The translations under genes and the position numbers were made by a program. Of a DNA stretch of 64,000 bases, positions 11,061-22,823 are shown piece after piece (the stretch's first letter is position 1; every line of letters begins with the position of its first letter). The stretch comes from Dromaius novaehollandiae (taxonomy: Eukaryota > Chordata > Aves > Casuariiformes > Dromaiidae), in assembly GCF_036370855.1 (NCBI RefSeq), contig NC_088113.1, forward strand, positions 14,156,501 to 14,220,500, read 5' to 3'. The notes under the pieces are model-generated. The model made no database searches and was not told the origin of the DNA. It saw only the letters and a program-made list of their open reading frames with translations.

Positions 11061-13555
11061 CTCAGGCAGCCAAGCACAATATCCACTTCCTTGCATAATC
11101 TACAGCATTCTCGTACCCATTCTTTGTTGAGACAGGCATGGTAGTGATTGCTGTATGATCTGTCTGAACTCTCTCTATTTACACTTCCCTTGTGAGCATG
11201 TTATTTCCATTACACAGAATTCACACCTTTGTTTATTTGCCTAGGAGCTCCGATTTCCCCTCTCCCTCCCCTGGAACTGCTAGTTATTCCTTCTATTGTT
11301 TTTCCCTGGATCCCAGCAACTTCTATATATAGCACAGTAGTCTTCGCGTCCTCAAAAATCTGTTGCCTTTTCCAGTGAAACACACTAGGTGCCAAACACA
11401 ACCTAAGCAGGGCTCTGAGGAAACAGCAGCTTCCCCAGGGGCCACTGAATATGCAGAAAGATGTGGGCCCTGTATTTCTAAGGACACCTGCCAGAACCCT
11501 GTTGATGGATCAAAGCACAGATCAAATATTTGGCATCAGCCATATCCCCACGAAATTTCCACCTACAGGTAGTAGAATATGTTATTTTTAAATATTTATT
11601 TCATTCATTTGGATCTACACATAAATAAAAGCTTCTGTTCCCGCCCCCTCCTACAGTGAGTGGTAAATACATGCATGCTGTTGGCTCTCTGCTAGCTCTT
11701 TGATTCCCCAAGCAACAAGCTGATCCAGTTTCTCTTTCAATTCTGCCCTTGGGCAAGAGAAACTTTGCTAGGGTTATGAGTCAACTCTATTTGAAGCTAC
11801 CCTGTTTCCTGGAAAATGTCCTCAAGCACATCTTCAAGTGTGTTAGTTGCCAGACATCCCTCTGAGTATGCCCCTTTGTTAGGATTTTGTTTTGCCAAGG
11901 TTTAACAACAATGACGCCTTGTGCAATTAGTTCTTTTCTCAGTTGTTGAAAACACAGAGAAAGTTCCTGAGAGGTTCTTGCATATCTAAAGTGAAACTTT
12001 GTCATTTAGAAAAAAAAAAACCTTTTGGATTTAGATGCTTAAATTTCATGTAAGTATTTAAGAATCTGAGGACTGGCATCTTAAGCTACATGCTTGAGCA
12101 CCTATCTTTCTCTTAATAGTGGTCTTGAGAATCACTCCCTATGTCTGTCAGTGTCTAAAGGTGCAGTTACACAGCTGCTTTGACTAACACAAAACTGTGC
12201 TTCTGCTAAAAAAGAGCAGTGGTCCCATCCTTTCCAGGTCCATGGTCTCTTCCCCTAAATATATGTTTTGCCACCTTCCTAGTGTTGACCCTTGCAATTT
12301 TGCAGCTGTGAGGTGCGTCAGAGCAGCTTTCTGATCTGACTAAAACCAACCCTGCAAAAAAAGTTTTCAAATGGATCAAAGTCTCATGGTTGAGAGAGGT
12401 TATGACATACGGTCATGAGAGGAGTGGAGGACAACAGCCCATAGCTGGTCTGTGAACCCACAAGCTAAGTTCCTGCAGCGTACAGTCTCCCCAGGGCTTT
12501 TATTGCAGGTTAGCTAACCACACCTGAAAAATTTACTCTTCTACCCTATCTCTTAATTTGAATTGGTGTCATTGGCTTTTATGGACAGGCCCTTTTTCCT
12601 ATTTTCAGAAGTGACTGCAAAGTGCAACTCTCATTGACAGTTAATGTCATTGAAGCCGCAGGATGTCTAAATCAATGATGGAAACATGATTTATAAAGAG
12701 ACCTTAGAAGAATAAATGTCCTTACAAATGTGGGCCTAGTTTTCTTCTTGTAACTCAGCTGCACTTTCTCTCCCTGAAATGTCTTTCTCCATCTGCATGG
12801 AGACAGATGTTTAATAGACAGGCAGTCTGGGTGGAAAGCCTCCGCAAAGATACAGGCCTGCTCCTGCATTTAATAAAGCTGATGAAGCAAGATTTCAGTT
12901 CACTGCAAATGCTTTCCTCAGTCTGGGCTTTTCATCAATCCTTTCAAGAGAAAGCACTTAAATGTGAACTTTGAAAATACTGTTTTCTTAGGAATTGCAA
13001 ATGCCTGCTATCTTGTGGAGCTGGTTAATTGCAAAGTGTACTTGGATCTTTGTTAGGTAGAATGGTATCAACTTTTCACTGAATAAATCATTGTAGGACA
13101 ACAATGATTCTTTTCTTTTTAAAAATCTGATGTTTACTAAACCTTCTTTTCAAGAAGGTATACTTTTGATCTGTACCAAAATGCGACTTCTTATAGCTTT
13201 CCTGATGGCAACCCAGAATTAATTTGGGTCCTCTAAAAAATTTCCATTCCTTCAATGATTTTTCTGTATTCTTTAAAGCTAAATGTCAGCCAGTCTGGTA
13301 TGCCTTCCTTAGTAGAAACAGAGCAAATGAAAAATCTCTTTACTTACCCCTTCACAAATAATCACTTTCTCATTAGCTGGTGAATGAATTGTATTAAAAT
13401 GTAAAATCAAATTATTTTCAGCAGAAACTCTCTCCACTTCATGAGGAATTTTATTTGGTCACTAGTCTTGATTGGAAAACATTCTGATTTTTTACTAAGC
13501 ATTTTTAGAGAGGTTATCCGTACTTTATCATATAATTTTATATTTTTAACATTCA

Positions 13556-13582
13556 TACACACACACACAATATATATATATT
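13556..13582. repeat. (CA)n/(TA)n microsatellite
   Basis: An ACACACACACAC run passes directly into TATATATATA, a common compound dinucleotide repeat. Confidence 0.85.
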
Positions 13583-13840
13583 TATATAAATTTGTCGTCA
13601 CCAACTTACAGAAAGAAAGGCAGAATTTAAGACTGAGTGAAGAACTGGAAAACTGGAATATGGATGGTTTGTAGCTCATATATAGTTGTGGGCACACTTG
13701 TGGACCCAAATATTCAGAAACACTTGTTAAACAAATGTGTGTACACACAGCTGCAGCTTGGAATCAAAACCTTGTGGCTCAGAAAATTAGCAGTCACATT
13801 TGCAAGTGTCATAGCAAGTGAGACCATCACGACAGTCATC

Positions 13841-13920
13841 TGTAAAATGGCTTTAATACCACCTCACGTTGTGGCTGAGAAGCTCATAAAGCATTTTGCT
13901 ATAAAACAATTATGTTGATA
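13841..13920 (+). repeat. Ancient L3/MIR3-like relic
   Basis: TGTAAAATGGCTTTAATACC, then CACCTCA, then AAAGCATTTTGCTATAAAA follow the order of the 3' ends of ancient L3/CR1-like LINEs and MIR3 (the TGTAAAATGGGGATAATA ... AAGCACTTTG layout). The match is diverged and judged from memory of the consensus. Confidence 0.35.
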
Positions 13921-16900
13921 ATGAGATTTTACTTAAGGAATAGTAAGAGTCTAGGTTTTCAGCCCACTTTCGCTGCTTGGCAGCAGTCGGAGATAGCCAA
14001 GTTTCCCCAAATCAGCTCAGCTTGCTTTCTGTAGCCCTCCTCTATAACAGCATTTGAAGAGTTTGTGTAGCAGTTTCTGTGCTACCCCTCTAAGCACTCC
14101 CGTAGCATGGTTTGAGATGTCCTTCTGCGTTTGAGAGCCCAGCACCAGGTCAGCACAGATGGTGCAGGACCTGCCAGGCTCTGGAGTGATGGTTCAAAGG
14201 CATAGGAGATACCCCACAGTGACAAACTGTCCAGTCAGCTGAAGCCCTTAGTGTCTGGCCTGTATATAAGTGGATTTCTTCAGTTTATTGGGTTTAATGC
14301 ATTCACACCACTTCCTTCTTGTCCCTAAACTGTCATGTAGATTCCCAGCTGTGTGAGAATTAGCAGCTTTGGAGCAAATGAGCTGAAAGTTGTCATATGC
14401 AGGTTGGGCATTGGGTGCACCCTGGTACAGGAGATAAGGATGAGCTAGAGACATAGCTCCAGTAGCTCTTTGGAAGCGAAAGTGCTCCAAAGTGGGTTGG
14501 GGAGGGGAAGGTCTAAGACACAACATGTGATCTTTGCCCAAGAGACTATTTATTGTATATTATACTTCCTTCTGCAATATCTCAGAGGTTTGCTTGCTTA
14601 CCTCATGGGCAGAGCACCAGGAAGCTCTCTGGTCTGTAAGGGACATTTTAAGTCCCATGAGCTCTTTCCTTTGTAGAGACAATGCAATCCCGGAGCTGGA
14701 CATGATTTATATTTTGAAATGTGTAATTCACTGTGATTCCTGCAAAACCACATCAGTTAAACATTGCTGTGAGATGCTAAAGTAAATATATGTTTGCCTA
14801 TGAGAGTATGCAAACAGAACATTGGTTTCAGCTTTGTTTTTAAGCAGAAAAGCTTCTATTTTTCCAAAGTCAGAAGTTGCAGTTAGCATCCAGAATTAAT
14901 ATGCCGGTTAACATAGTAAAGGTATATTGTTGTGAATCAGACAACATTAGCAATTCAAACATGTGAAGCATTTTAAACAAATCTTAACAGTTAATTTGGT
15001 CTTCTTTGAAGTTATTTAAAGGTTTCACAATTCTGCAAGTTGCACAACCTTCCTCCATCATGTGGAAAATCCAAGATGCTCCTCGGTTTAGTCTTTAATG
15101 ATTAAAAACACTTCTTTGTGGCATGCCAGTCTCTGGTACATTTATTATAAGGGAGAGGCTGTGGTGGAAGCTGCCAATAAGAGTTTAATAATATGTCTAG
15201 GCTGTCCAATTAGTTGAGAAATTTAAATCAACATGTTTAGTGACTGCATACAAGACGTCTCCTGTCTTTTCTTTTTTTTTTATGGAGTGTGCTTTGAAGC
15301 TTTTCGCTTGCCTTGAAGTGAGATGATGCACTTGTATGTCACAAGGAGCAACATACATTTGTACTTAAACCTTTTTTTTCCCCATTTTTCTGACTTTCAG
15401 GCATAGTTAGGGGGGAGACAGCATCATTCTGAAGTACCAAAATTTGGCATCTCCTTAACTAAGCAGAAGATGTATGTAATCTGAACTATCCTTATCTCTT
15501 GCTGACCTGGAACCTGGCTCCCAAAAAGTCTTGCTTGTTGTGCTTATGCTCTGCAGGTCCCATTCAAAATGACTCAGATTTGGATTCTAGCTGAGGCTTT
15601 CTCCTGTGTTTTATAATAGGACAGTCAGTTTTATGCTATTGCCTGGCAGCCCTCCACATGATGAGCACGTTGACAAGAAAGTCTGCAGTTGTGCATTTGC
15701 GGTCTGTGACTGAATGTTGCTGTAGGGCCACTAGAGCAGCTCCCAGGTTTGGATTGAGTACAGTCCTTGGCCATGGACTCAACTGGCTCTTGGTTGGCCC
15801 CCGATCTAATATGTGCGTACCTTTGCCCCTGCAGCAAGTGAGATTGTGCTTGAGTTAGGGACCAAGCTCATCTGCAGAACTATTTGTGATTTCTGGTCGT
15901 ATAACTGAGATCAGAATAGGGGGCTTTTGTGGGAACTTGAAATACAGTTACACAGACACAGACACAGTTACACAGATAAGCGTAACCCGTACCACTACAG
16001 GGATGAAGTTTTCAAAGATTTCCTTCCGTTTTTTCCGTTAAATTCAGACATTATTTTTGCTTTCTTCAACTTGAAAAACTCATGCATATCTTAGCGCTAC
16101 TGGAAGTGCCTCCAACTAGGATGGACTACCTGATAGTTCCAGGTAAGCAAGATCTGCACCATTCCTCTGCTTCTCCCCTATCTCCTTTTCTTATGTGGAC
16201 CACAGTTCGATAACACAATGAATCAGACTTTAATAGTGGTTTATTTGATTTACTATCAAGGTCCTGTGCACCTAAGCTGATAGTGGAAGGTAAAGTATAA
16301 GATAAGTGCATAGCAATTTGGGAAGACCAGGAGGTAATTCCCTTATTCAGAGAACCCCTTCATTGCCCTGTTGTGCTCAGTGACTAGCTCCGCTGGCTTC
16401 CCTTCTTCTTGACATGCAGTGCTTGGAGCTCATTCAACACACTTAACAATTAAAGGCAAAGAGTTCGAACTTGTCGGGCGGAACACGCCCAAGAAAGCAA
16501 AGTATAATTTACCCAGGTTATAAAATGCATTCCATTCCACACTTGTTTTGACATTGTCCCTTGGAGAAAAGTATTTTATCTCATGAAGGAGTCTCATTGC
16601 TGCTTTCCTTGTCAGGAGGATGATTGCTCCATAAGAGTTCAGCTCCACACAAATCCCACAAGGCAAAGATTTGTAAAGCTCCTTCTCGATCCAAATATTG
16701 TAGTTTAAGTTTCACTTTTCATGTTCTTTAAAAAGCCACAGGCTACTAATCATACACCTGAAGGAACAGAGGTCAAAAAAACTGTGAACAAGAGATGAGA
16801 ATCAATGTAGACCTTCCTCTGACAGTAAAGAAAACTGTAGGAATATAGGATATAGGGTCAAGATAGTTATTGTGTGAGGTGCATTAGCACTTCTGCATAA

Positions 16901-19900
16901 ACAAACAGAAAAGAAGTGAATAGTAAAATTCATATAGAGAGCTGGGCTGTCTTGGAAAATGTACACCATAGTGTACAACCAGATCCCAAGTATGATGTCC
17001 ATCTGTACCAATTACACTTCTTTCACAAAGAATTCATAAGTACTGATTCTCTTGTGACTGATACCAGTTCTAGATTAGTTTACATCTATCAACATCAACA
17101 AATTTATTCCTGGGTTATACAGTGGTGTGCGAAAGGGAGTTATGGCAGTGGGATTGCAGCCCTGAGTTATAGTACAAGAGTGGAGAACTAGCAGTATCAA
17201 TAATAGCAGAGATTTCAGAAAGGTCAGTCAGCATGTTATTTCTGTGACAGAACAATTTAGTTCTCTCTGGTTTTTTTACTCTCTTGAAAACTGATACTCA
17301 GAAATACCCAAGAATAAATGTTAGTGAGTAAGTATAATGCTCGTTTTCATAATGTAACATTCATCAGTTTTCCCAAACCATGCATGGAAGAACATATCAA
17401 AAAAACGTTGAATACAGCCACCCACACTGCAGTATATCATTTCATGAGTTATCACAACGACACACACATCCATGGTAAGCAATTAATGAGGCTGCCTGTA
17501 GTCTCAGTCTCAATAGACCCTTTTGTTTCAGTTCTCTGAAGTAAACAGGCAGCTTTTTCTTCTAAAGCTGCACTTCTTACATGGATTTTGGATATGTGTG
17601 CCACGAATACCACGCTGGAAATTGTAAACTTTCTCCTTTTAAAAGAATTGATAATATCCTAAAAGTTAAAATTTCCACACAAAAGTAAAAAAGTCCACAT
17701 ATATATATATGCAGTGCCATGGAGGCAAATGTGATGTTTCACATGTTTAAAATTAAACAGGTGCTAAGTTGTTCCACTAAAATTTGTTCTGAGATGAACT
17801 TTAGCTATCATCATTTCTCAGAATTAATTTTTCAGAGCTTGGATTATTTTATCATATCAGTTAAGGTCAGCATTGACACAGACATGAATTCTATCTTTGG
17901 TTGTTTAGAACAAATGTACTTCTTCATATGGAAAAAGTCAAACTGGAACACATTATCTGTGGCCTAATCATAGCACTGCAAGTTATATATAGAGATTGAC
18001 TCATAAAATGCTATATAATAATCAGCTTATAATGAACAGAACATCCATGAAAAATGCCAGAACATCAGTCCTGAGAACTGGCATTCTTTATCCATAAAAA
18101 AGCACAGATTAGTTGGCTCCAGCTTTGTCTGTTTTACTCTCACTAACATGCCTAAAGCCTGAACAGAATTAACTTCCTTTTGGATATGTAAACCTAGTTC
18201 ACTTCCTTATTGAGAAAGTTAATGTGGAGGCCAATTAATTCCATTCGTTTTATGATCCAGATATCTTCCTTTAAGGAGTTTCTGCGAGAAATGGTAGCAG
18301 TGAAGCAGTATTGCCAGTCATTTGAATAAGTAGTTCTCAAAGAACAAATAATTTCAAAGAAACAATGACCTGGATCAACTAAGTTTATCCAGATCACCAA
18401 TAGGTGAAAGGTTTCATAGGCATTTATTAATCTTGGAAGCATCATGCTCTTTTTGACACTTTTGAAATATGAAAATAAGAAAGCCATACAGATTTCTTAA
18501 TGTGAAAGTCTGGCCTGGTCATTCATTGTCTGTGTAGTTTGATATTTATCTATTTCCATTTTGGACATGCACTCTGGGGTAGCAGATTAATAAAGTTCTT
18601 TGAAAAATTCAGGAACTTGAAAATCCGCAAAGCTCCCGGAACAAAAATTTCCAGGTCAGCAGTTATTGTACTTTTGAGAAATCTGGAGGACAGCACACAT
18701 TTGTACTACAGCTTATACAGATTTGGTCAAAATCTTACTCAGAGTAGCACTGTTACAGATCTTTGGGTCCACTAAATCTAATTTGTGAAATGACGTAGTA
18801 AACACGGACCTGTGATTTGTAATACAGAAGCAATTAATGACTTCGAAATAGCTGATTGCTGGGCTGTCAAGGTCAGTTCAAATAAATAATATCCCGTCTC
18901 TTTGGTTGTCTTTAAAACTTAAATAAGAAGATGTGTGAGCAGCATGATACACTTGGAATTGAACAATAATCCTGACTTTCTGTTGACACTTGTTTCACAT
19001 TGACACAACTCCATTGGCTCTAACGTCATAACGTTAGTTTATAATTCCATAAAAAGAGACTTAGTGTATATATTATTAATGTCATAGCAGCTTGGGTAGA
19101 TCTACCCGCATGGTCTCAGAGGTTAGCATGGGCTGCCGAGGGCTGCCAAGCCTCCCCAGGAAGGGGGCAAGCACCCCGCCGTCTTGCAGTCCACCTTGCC
19201 CTGCGCTAGTACCGAGGATTTCTGGCTGTCCCAGTAGTTACAGCAGCGTGAACTGCAGTCACTGCAAAGTACCCACTGCAGCAGGATTTGCAGAAGAGTG
19301 ACATTTTCGCATAGCGCTGTATGATTTTTCTTACTCCATCATTCATTCAGCCAGAGGCAGCGTTAACTTGGCACAGACAGCGCGGTTTTGGTAACGGGCA
19401 GACTGCTGTGTGCGTAACTGTCAGGCTGCCTGTCAAGGTGTGCTGGGTAGATGGCTTTTTTTTATATATACATCATTTCTTCTGATCTTGCGAGGGTTCA
19501 AACTATTTCCATCCCTCCTCAAAACTTTGGAAAGATTTTATCTTGCGATAACGGATGAGAAACAAAACCATCGCATCCCTGGGCTCCCCGGTGCTGTGCG
19601 CGCAGGGGAGAAGCATGCGCTGCTCAGCCCGTGCTGTGCCGCAGGGAGCCTCCTCACCGACCCACGCCCACGACACCCGAAAAGGTTATACGGAGGGAAA
19701 GGGCTTAACACATTCCTGAATACTCAGGATAGCCCCGATTGCAAAGATAGCATGGTGGTTAATGGTTAAATACACAAAAGGAGTGGGAAGTCAAAGCTCT
19801 GTGCTGCAGGGCTTAACTCCTGTGAGCCTTTGCCTTGCCACCTGGTGCAAGCCACCTCTCGGGGCTGGCCCCGTGCGGGGCAGTGCCCGCTGCTCCCTCA

Positions 19901-20609
19901 GGCCAGGAACGGGGCTTGGAGGAGTTACCAAGCCAGCCAGGTGAGACAGGCCCTGAAGGAAGACGTAGCCTGGACACACTCGTGGGCTTAGGCATCTGAA
20001 CAGTGCCAGGAATGAACCTTTAGAAAGTCTCGTTGATAGAAGTGGGGCAGTCAAATGGTATCAAAAGTCCTGATAAAAGATTTCAGAGTCAACCACAGTG
20101 AGAATCAAAACCTCTTTGAGTCTTCAATGGCTACAGGTTACAGCTATCACCAGCCCCACAATCCTTCAGCTCTGCACCCTTAGCCATCTCTACTGCTGCT
20201 GGACAGAACTGCAGTGCTCATGCTCAAGTGTTGTTACTTAAAGGTGTAGTTTTTGGCATGGATTATTGATATAAGAGAACGTACTTGAAGAGCAATGACA
20301 ACTTATAGCAATATAGATTTTAAATGACTGATGAGCAGGGTAGAAGTTTAAGTATTCTCTCTTCCAGCTGTTTCTTCTATTCTGAATATAGGCATGTAAG
20401 CCAAAGAACCTGGGGGAATCATAAAGCAGAAGGATTTTAGTGCTTGAATTTAAGTAACATGATTGTGTAAAATTTCAAGTTGAAGCCCAATAAGAATATT
20501 AATGAGAGGGATGAAAATACCACAGTATTTTTCAAGAAGTTACCCTGAAAGACTTGCAAGATTTTTGTCACACTGCAAAGACTTGAGAATAAAATTATGG
20601 AAGACTCTT

Positions 20610-22823
20610 TATAGAAAAAGAACATTATTTTATTACAAATTTGACTATTACAAAATTGACTAGAAAGATTCAAATAATGCACAAATTGCTTTACACATTG
20701 TAATATTGCTACATTTACATGTCCAAGAAAAACCAACACCAAAGGAAAACAAACAAAACAAGAGGCCGACAAATGCTAAGATTTTTCATCATTTCAGAAT
20801 ATAAAAAATAACCATTAATGGTTACATATATAAACCCGCACTTGAAACTGCAGCATGGGAAAAATACTAGTGACCATAATAACTAAGACTGTATTACATG
20901 CAGGGCAATGACCACTTTAACCCTTCAATACAGGTATTGAAGTCTCCACAATAAATAAACCTCTTGGAAATGTTTAGGTTCCCTATTTCCTACAGTGCTT
21001 TGAAACACACATTTTACATTACTCATCTGATGAAGTAACTATCCTGTTAGGATAACCATTATTTATGGCAGAACCCATAGGATTCCAGTGATTCCATTTA
21101 TGGATGGAGCCTCTCATACAATAAAAGGCTACTAAGATTTTTGTAATAAAGACGTGATGAGACAGTTTGTGTGGGAGCTGGAGGCATAAAACACTATAGG
21201 TCTGAGTGGAGTATGAGGCAGTCACAATATTGCAACTGTTAAAATTTAAGTACTGTGCAGGCACGATGAATAATTCTGATTATGTAGCTTTGTCCTTACT
21301 TCCCTTTTATTAAGGAAGGGAAAAAACTTAAGGGAAAATATACTTCTTCCATTATCCTAATTTTTAATTCCTGTTGTTAGCCTTATTACAGACTGGCAGC
21401 CTAATTCCCTGTTTAATTCATGAGACAACTAGTCCAATAAGGATTAAGCAATTTTCTTTTCCCTTCAACTGAGTTCTCAAAGCACTTCATCTGAGCTAAC
21501 AGGGCCAGTTCAGCCCTGCCTGTTGTTCCCCCAGGTGTCCCAAGCTTGAAACCAGCTCTTTTCGGCTAGCCTGTTGACCAGCCTGCAGCTGTAATAATTT
21601 CACTGTGTGCTAATAAGAGCTATATATAACCGCTCCACAGCTCATTATCAAACTTTATCCTGCAGAATCCCTTGGCTGCACTAAATTGCTGTATTTCCAC
21701 AGGTATATGAATGTGCAGAGTATTTTTCTTTCCTTTTGACACTGCTAAGTAAAGCTGAACTAACCACATTTGCCAAAGAAACACGAGGGGAGCTTTTGTC
21801 GACACTATTTCCATCTCTCAGTGGCTGGTCAAGGGGTGTCTGTTGCAGTTTCTCCACTGGTTACCACAGGTTTTGGCTTTCCCCAGGGGTATATGTTGTC
21901 TTCAGTAAAGGCAGCAGTAGGATTGTCATTTGTCTTCTATGACCTGTATGGGAGGGGGGAAGTATATAAGTGATCTGTTATTTAAAGGAAACAGAGCACT
22001 GAACAACCTTCAGAATGCAGTTAATACCCTCACTCAAATCATATTGAGTGATTTTTCCAGTGATATTGGCCAGCGAAGTAGTATCCCACATACTATTTAA
22101 GTAGCACTTAATTTCTAAATTGAAGTCTTAATCCTATATCTGAGGCCCAATTTCTGATTTAGATTGGTATATAAATAAGCTAACAAAAAGCTTGTGAGCA
22201 GGGAAAATTTAACATTCAAATTTTTGAAATTGAAGACTCACATAATGAACGGTGATAGAATGGTGCAAGCTTACGTAAAGATGGTTCTTTTGTTCGCCCT
22301 TCAGCCTAAAGTCTAAAATAAGTTTTCTAATCTAAGCTCTTTAGTCTGGTGTACTATTTCTTGACTAGGGCATTTTCTTTTTAATTTGGACACCTAGAAG
22401 ACAGCGTAAACACAGATGCTCAAAAAATCAAATGCTATTTTTCAGGAGATATATTCTAGAAATAGAGTGGAGAATTGCATTATGCTATAGCAAAATAATG
22501 GTTATTTTCCCTGGTAGTACAGATTTGCTAGTTTTTTCCCCACCATTCCTGCTCTTCACCACAGACAGAAAACATGTTCTATGGCAGTTTAAAACTAGAA
22601 TGTGAACATCAGAAATAGGCCATACAAGACTTGCTGTTTTTATTGCATAGAATAGTTTTTTTGTTCGAAGTAATGAACCATGATGTCATTTGATAATCTC
22701 ACACTGTAAGAATAGAGCACTGGGGGGGGGGAGTCTGTACTCTTTCACTCACAGTTCTACGAAAACTTTAAGTGAGGTTTGAAGATAAGTCTGTCATACT
22801 CAGGAGGCCCTTCCGTGCATACC
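20610..22823 (-). other. CYP24A1: CYP24A1 3' untranslated region and probable 3'-UTR intron
   Basis: Directly after the stop codon the minus strand reads TAAG|GTATGC, a good splice donor at 22822. This suggests the coding sequence ends one base before an intron and that a separate 3'-UTR exon follows, as I recall for the human gene. The acceptor of that exon was not fixed. The sequence is AT-rich with several ATTTA motifs, as in unstable inducible mRNAs. Three AATAAA hexamers occur on the minus strand (22643-22638, 21311-21306, 20633-20628). The last is the preferred gene end. Confidence 0.5.
20628..20633 (-). terminator. CYP24A1: Polyadenylation signal, likely CYP24A1 end
   Basis: AATAAA on the minus strand in an AT-rich context (GTAATAAAATAATG), about 2.2 kb past the stop codon. 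The alternatives at 21311-21306 and 22643-22638 could give shorter transcripts. Confidence 0.45.

Larger units (their letters stand above)
11061..20609. other. Intergenic, gene-poor
   Basis: No supported gene. Contents noted are a CA/TA microsatellite (13556-13582), an ancient repeat relic (13841-13920), an AT-rich block with the feel of a conserved noncoding element (about 14.88-15.29 kb), and a moderately GC-rich stretch without coding signal at 19.1-20.0 kb. Confidence 0.55.

Noticed and set aside
10619..11096. 155- and 123-codon minus-strand frames through the CpG-rich patch
   Set aside because: Overlapping frames without family similarity or splice context; explained by low stop density in the GC-rich patch.
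20437..20772. 111-codon minus-strand frame
   Set aside because: It lies in the AT-rich probable 3' UTR of CYP24A1; hydrophobic and Phe/Leu-rich composition is typical of chance T-rich frames.
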